From positions 428,166 through 492,165 of the forward strand of contig NZ_LMPC01000012.1 in assembly GCF_001423745.1 (NCBI RefSeq): a DNA stretch of 64,000 nucleotides. Direction: 5' to 3'. This document shows positions 62,514-64,000 of the stretch, piece by piece (the stretch's first letter is position 1; the number at the start of each line of letters is the position of its first letter). Below the pieces are notes generated by a model. That model saw only the letters and a list, made by a program, of their open reading frames with translations. It was not told the DNA's origin and ran no database searches. Origin of the DNA: Arthrobacter sp. Leaf337 (lineage in GTDB: Bacteria; Actinomycetota; Actinomycetes; Actinomycetales; Micrococcaceae). The translations under genes and the position numbers were made by a program.

Positions 62514-62918
62514 TTGGAAATCCAGCCCAAAACGCCAAGCAACAAAGGACCGGCGGAAATGTTCACCGGCGACGTCTGGTTCGACGTCATTGCGAAGGGC
62601 GAGGCACCCTCGCAGCTGCGCGTGAACATGGTCCGCTTCGCCCCGGGCGCGCACACTGCGTGGCACTCGCACGCGAACGGCCAGACCCTGCATGTCACCG
62701 AAGGCCGCGGCCTCGTCCAGGCCCGCGGCGGCGAAGTGATTGAGATCCGTCCGGGCGACACCATCTACACGCCGCCTGGTGAAGAGCACTGGCACGGTGC
62801 CGCCGCTGACCACTTCATGTGCCACCTGGCCATGTGGGAAGCCCTGGGCGAAGGCCAGGAGGGCCCGGAAACAGCGTGGGGCGAGCACGTGACGGACGAG
62901 GGATACGGCGCGAAGTAG
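62514..62918 (+). CDS. Cupin domain protein
   Basis: 134 aa, TTG start with GAGGAGAAC upstream. Single cupin: FAPGAHTAWHSHANGQTLHV (metal His residues of motif 1) and then GEVIEIRPGDTIYTPPGEEH with WHGAAADHFMCHLAMWE (motif 2 His). Homologues are annotated as quercetin-dioxygenase-like or carboxymuconolactone-associated cupins. Divergent from the CMD-family gene. Confidence 0.9.
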   Translation: MEIQPKTPSNKGPAEMFTGDVWFDVIAKGEAPSQLRVNMVRFAPGAHTAWHSHANGQTLHVTEGRGLVQARGGEVIEIRPGDTIYTPPGEEHWHGAAADHFMCHLAMWEALGEGQEGPETAWGEHVTDEGYGAK

Positions 62919-62929
62919 CTGGACTGGTT

Positions 62930-63000
62930 TGCGGCGCGGCTGGCGGGACTGGCTGGACTGGCGGGACTGTTCGTCGGGGTGGTGGCGGGGCCGGGCCAGG
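62930..63000. repeat. G-rich imperfect tandem repeat
   Basis: GGCGGGACTGGCTGGACTGG and similar units between the cupin and the DUF222 gene. Low complexity, strongly G over C on the plus strand. Confidence 0.5.
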
Positions 63001-63042
63001 CGGCGGGGCTAAATTGTCGGACCCCCGCGGCAGAGTTGTCCC

Positions 63043-64000
63043 ATGGAGGTCTTGGGGGAACTCGCAGCAGGAGGGGCGTTGCGGTGGGCGGCATTGCCCG
63101 CCGCCGCTTCTGCTGTTCGGGTTGCCTCCGGTCCGGGCCTGCGCAGTGTCCCCGCCAGTCTGCAGACTTCTCAGGCGTTGGCGTCCGACGGCGGCGGGTC
63201 CGGTGATCTTCCCCGGAGCCTTGAGCTGCTCAAACGTGCCAGTTCGACGGCGGTCGAGGACGCCGGTCTGATGGGCTTCAGGGAGGCTGCCGACTTCGCG
63301 GCGAACGTTGAGGACATCGCCCGGACCCTGGAATATCTGCAGGTGGTCGCGGCCGGGGCTGTGGACCGGACCCGGCGCCAGGCCTCGGCTGCTGCGCGGG
63401 CCGTCTCGGGCTTCGGTGCCGCGGTTGGCTGGACCACCGGATGGGGTAACGAGACTGCCGTGCACGGACCCATCGGCTGGGCGAGCAGCCAGCCTGCCGA
63501 TGCAGGGAGTGATCCGGCTGCAAGTGGTCCGGATGCAGAGGCGCCCGCGGGAACTGCAACTGAAGAAACCCGGGTCCCGGACCCGGCCGATGACGGGTGC
63601 CGGAACACTACCGAGTTCCTCCGGGCCCGGTTGCGGATCGGTGCCGGCGAAGCCCGCCGCCGGCTGGCACTGGCGGAGGCGGTGCTGCCCGGGACCGGGA
63701 TCACCGGCCACCCCCAACCACCGGACCAGCCCGAGCTCGCTGTGGCTGTGGCGTCCGGGTCCGTGGGCTCCCGGTCCGCGACCATCATCACGCTCGCGTT
63801 GGACCGGGTCCGACACCACGCCGACCAGGACACCATGGCCAGGATGGAACACGCCCTGACCCGCGCCGCGGCAGAGCAGGACACCGACTTCGTCGCCCGG
63901 ATCGCCCGGCAGTGGACGGACGCGATCGACCAGGACGGGTCCGAACCCACCGAAGCCGAACTCCGGCACCGCCAGGGCGTGTTCCTCCGCCAGCCCCGCC
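63043..64000 (+). CDS. DUF222 (13E12-type) domain protein, partial at the window end
   Basis: 319 codons visible from the ATG at 63043 with no strong ribosome binding site; a TTG about 30 bases later has GGAGGGG upstream. The visible part LTRAAAEQDTDFVARIARQW follows a helical, Ala-rich region: RRQASAAARAVSGFGAAVGW and NTTEFLRARLRIGAGEARRR match DUF222. Such proteins usually end in an HNH nuclease domain, which would lie beyond base 64000. Related to the M. tuberculosis REP13E12 family, present in many copies in Arthrobacter. Confidence 0.82.
   Translation, partial: MEVLGELAAGGALRWAALPAAASAVRVASGPGLRSVPASLQTSQALASDGGGSGDLPRSLELLKRASSTAVEDAGLMGFREAADFAANVEDIARTLEYLQVVAAGAVDRTRRQASAAARAVSGFGAAVGWTTGWGNETAVHGPIGWASSQPADAGSDPAASGPDAEAPAGTATEETRVPDPADDGCRNTTEFLRARLRIGAGEARRRLALAEAVLPGTGITGHPQPPDQPELAVAVASGSVGSRSATIITLALDRVRHHADQDTMARMEHALTRAAAEQDTDFVARIARQWTDAIDQDGSEPTEAELRHRQGVFLRQPR

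Overview
The window is about 64 kb of high-GC DNA from an actinobacterium. The most likely source is the Micrococcaceae (Arthrobacter, Pseudarthrobacter or a close relative). Support comes from the dense two-strand coding, frequent GTG/TTG starts with AGGA/GGAG-type Shine-Dalgarno sequences, a Ku/LigD repair pair, the desferrioxamine operon desABCD, a DUF222 (13E12-type) gene, and a GGTTGAGCCTGTCGAAACC-type repeat that I associate with this family. I see no rRNA, tRNA, CRISPR array, integrase or complete insertion sequence. It reads as an ordinary chromosomal stretch with accessory catabolic modules.

Layout. 1-4.7 kb: 5' part of narG (respiratory nitrate reductase alpha), an intergenic repeat element, pxpA, an EcsC-family gene and a hypothetical. 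4.7-11.1 kb: an MFS exporter, a DUF2871 membrane protein, and a lacI/pgmB/GH65-phosphorylase operon with a palindromic operator. 11.1-13.6 kb: an esterase, a solitary FabF-type ketosynthase and a DUF6458 protein. 13.7-18.1 kb: the fructose PTS operon fruR-fruK-fruA-ptsH. 18.3-23.6 kb: an SRPBCC protein, a small DNA-associated-looking protein, ku and ligD (divergent, NHEJ), and two small hydrophilic proteins. 24.2-27.8 kb: an MHS-family MFS transporter, a FUSC membrane protein and an SDR. 27.9-33.4 kb: desABCD with an iron box. 33.5-37.8 kb: a polysaccharide-synthase-like GT2 with a large internal insertion, translationally coupled to STAS and HATPase (RsbV/RsbW-like) genes; then a STAS-like protein and a GAF-ANTAR gene broken by a small internal inversion. 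37.8-40.0 kb: GNAT, acyltransferase and DUF1304 genes. 40.1-45.8 kb: a four-carbon acid-sugar cluster (aldolase, GntP permease, dehydrogenase, DUF1537 kinase) with a divergent GntR regulator. 45.8-52.7 kb: a CsoR/CstR-type sensor, SGNH hydrolase, dodecin, an XRE-type regulator, three aldo/keto reductases and two small stress-type proteins. 53-60.4 kb: a glucan-debranching-family enzyme with a glycosyltransferase, a PrmC-like methyltransferase and a secreted alpha-amylase. 60.5-64 kb: alcohol dehydrogenase, an ADH remnant, a carboxymuconolactone decarboxylase-family protein, a cupin and the start of a DUF222 gene.

How the parts work together. The secreted amylase would release malto-oligosaccharides. 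The intracellular GH65 phosphorylase and beta-phosphoglucomutase would turn a disaccharide into glucose plus glucose-6-phosphate. Near-identical TGNAAGCGCTTACA operators lie in front of both loci, which suggests one LacI-type regulon. The fructose PTS is self-contained and includes its own HPr. desABCD makes a hydroxamate siderophore, probably under iron control. The GT2/STAS/HATPase block looks like a phospho-switch-controlled exopolysaccharide system that lacks the usual PilZ (c-di-GMP) domain; together with the inversion-broken GAF-ANTAR gene beside it, this is the most unusual part of the window. All functional calls rest on reading motifs and gene order by eye; no database search was run.
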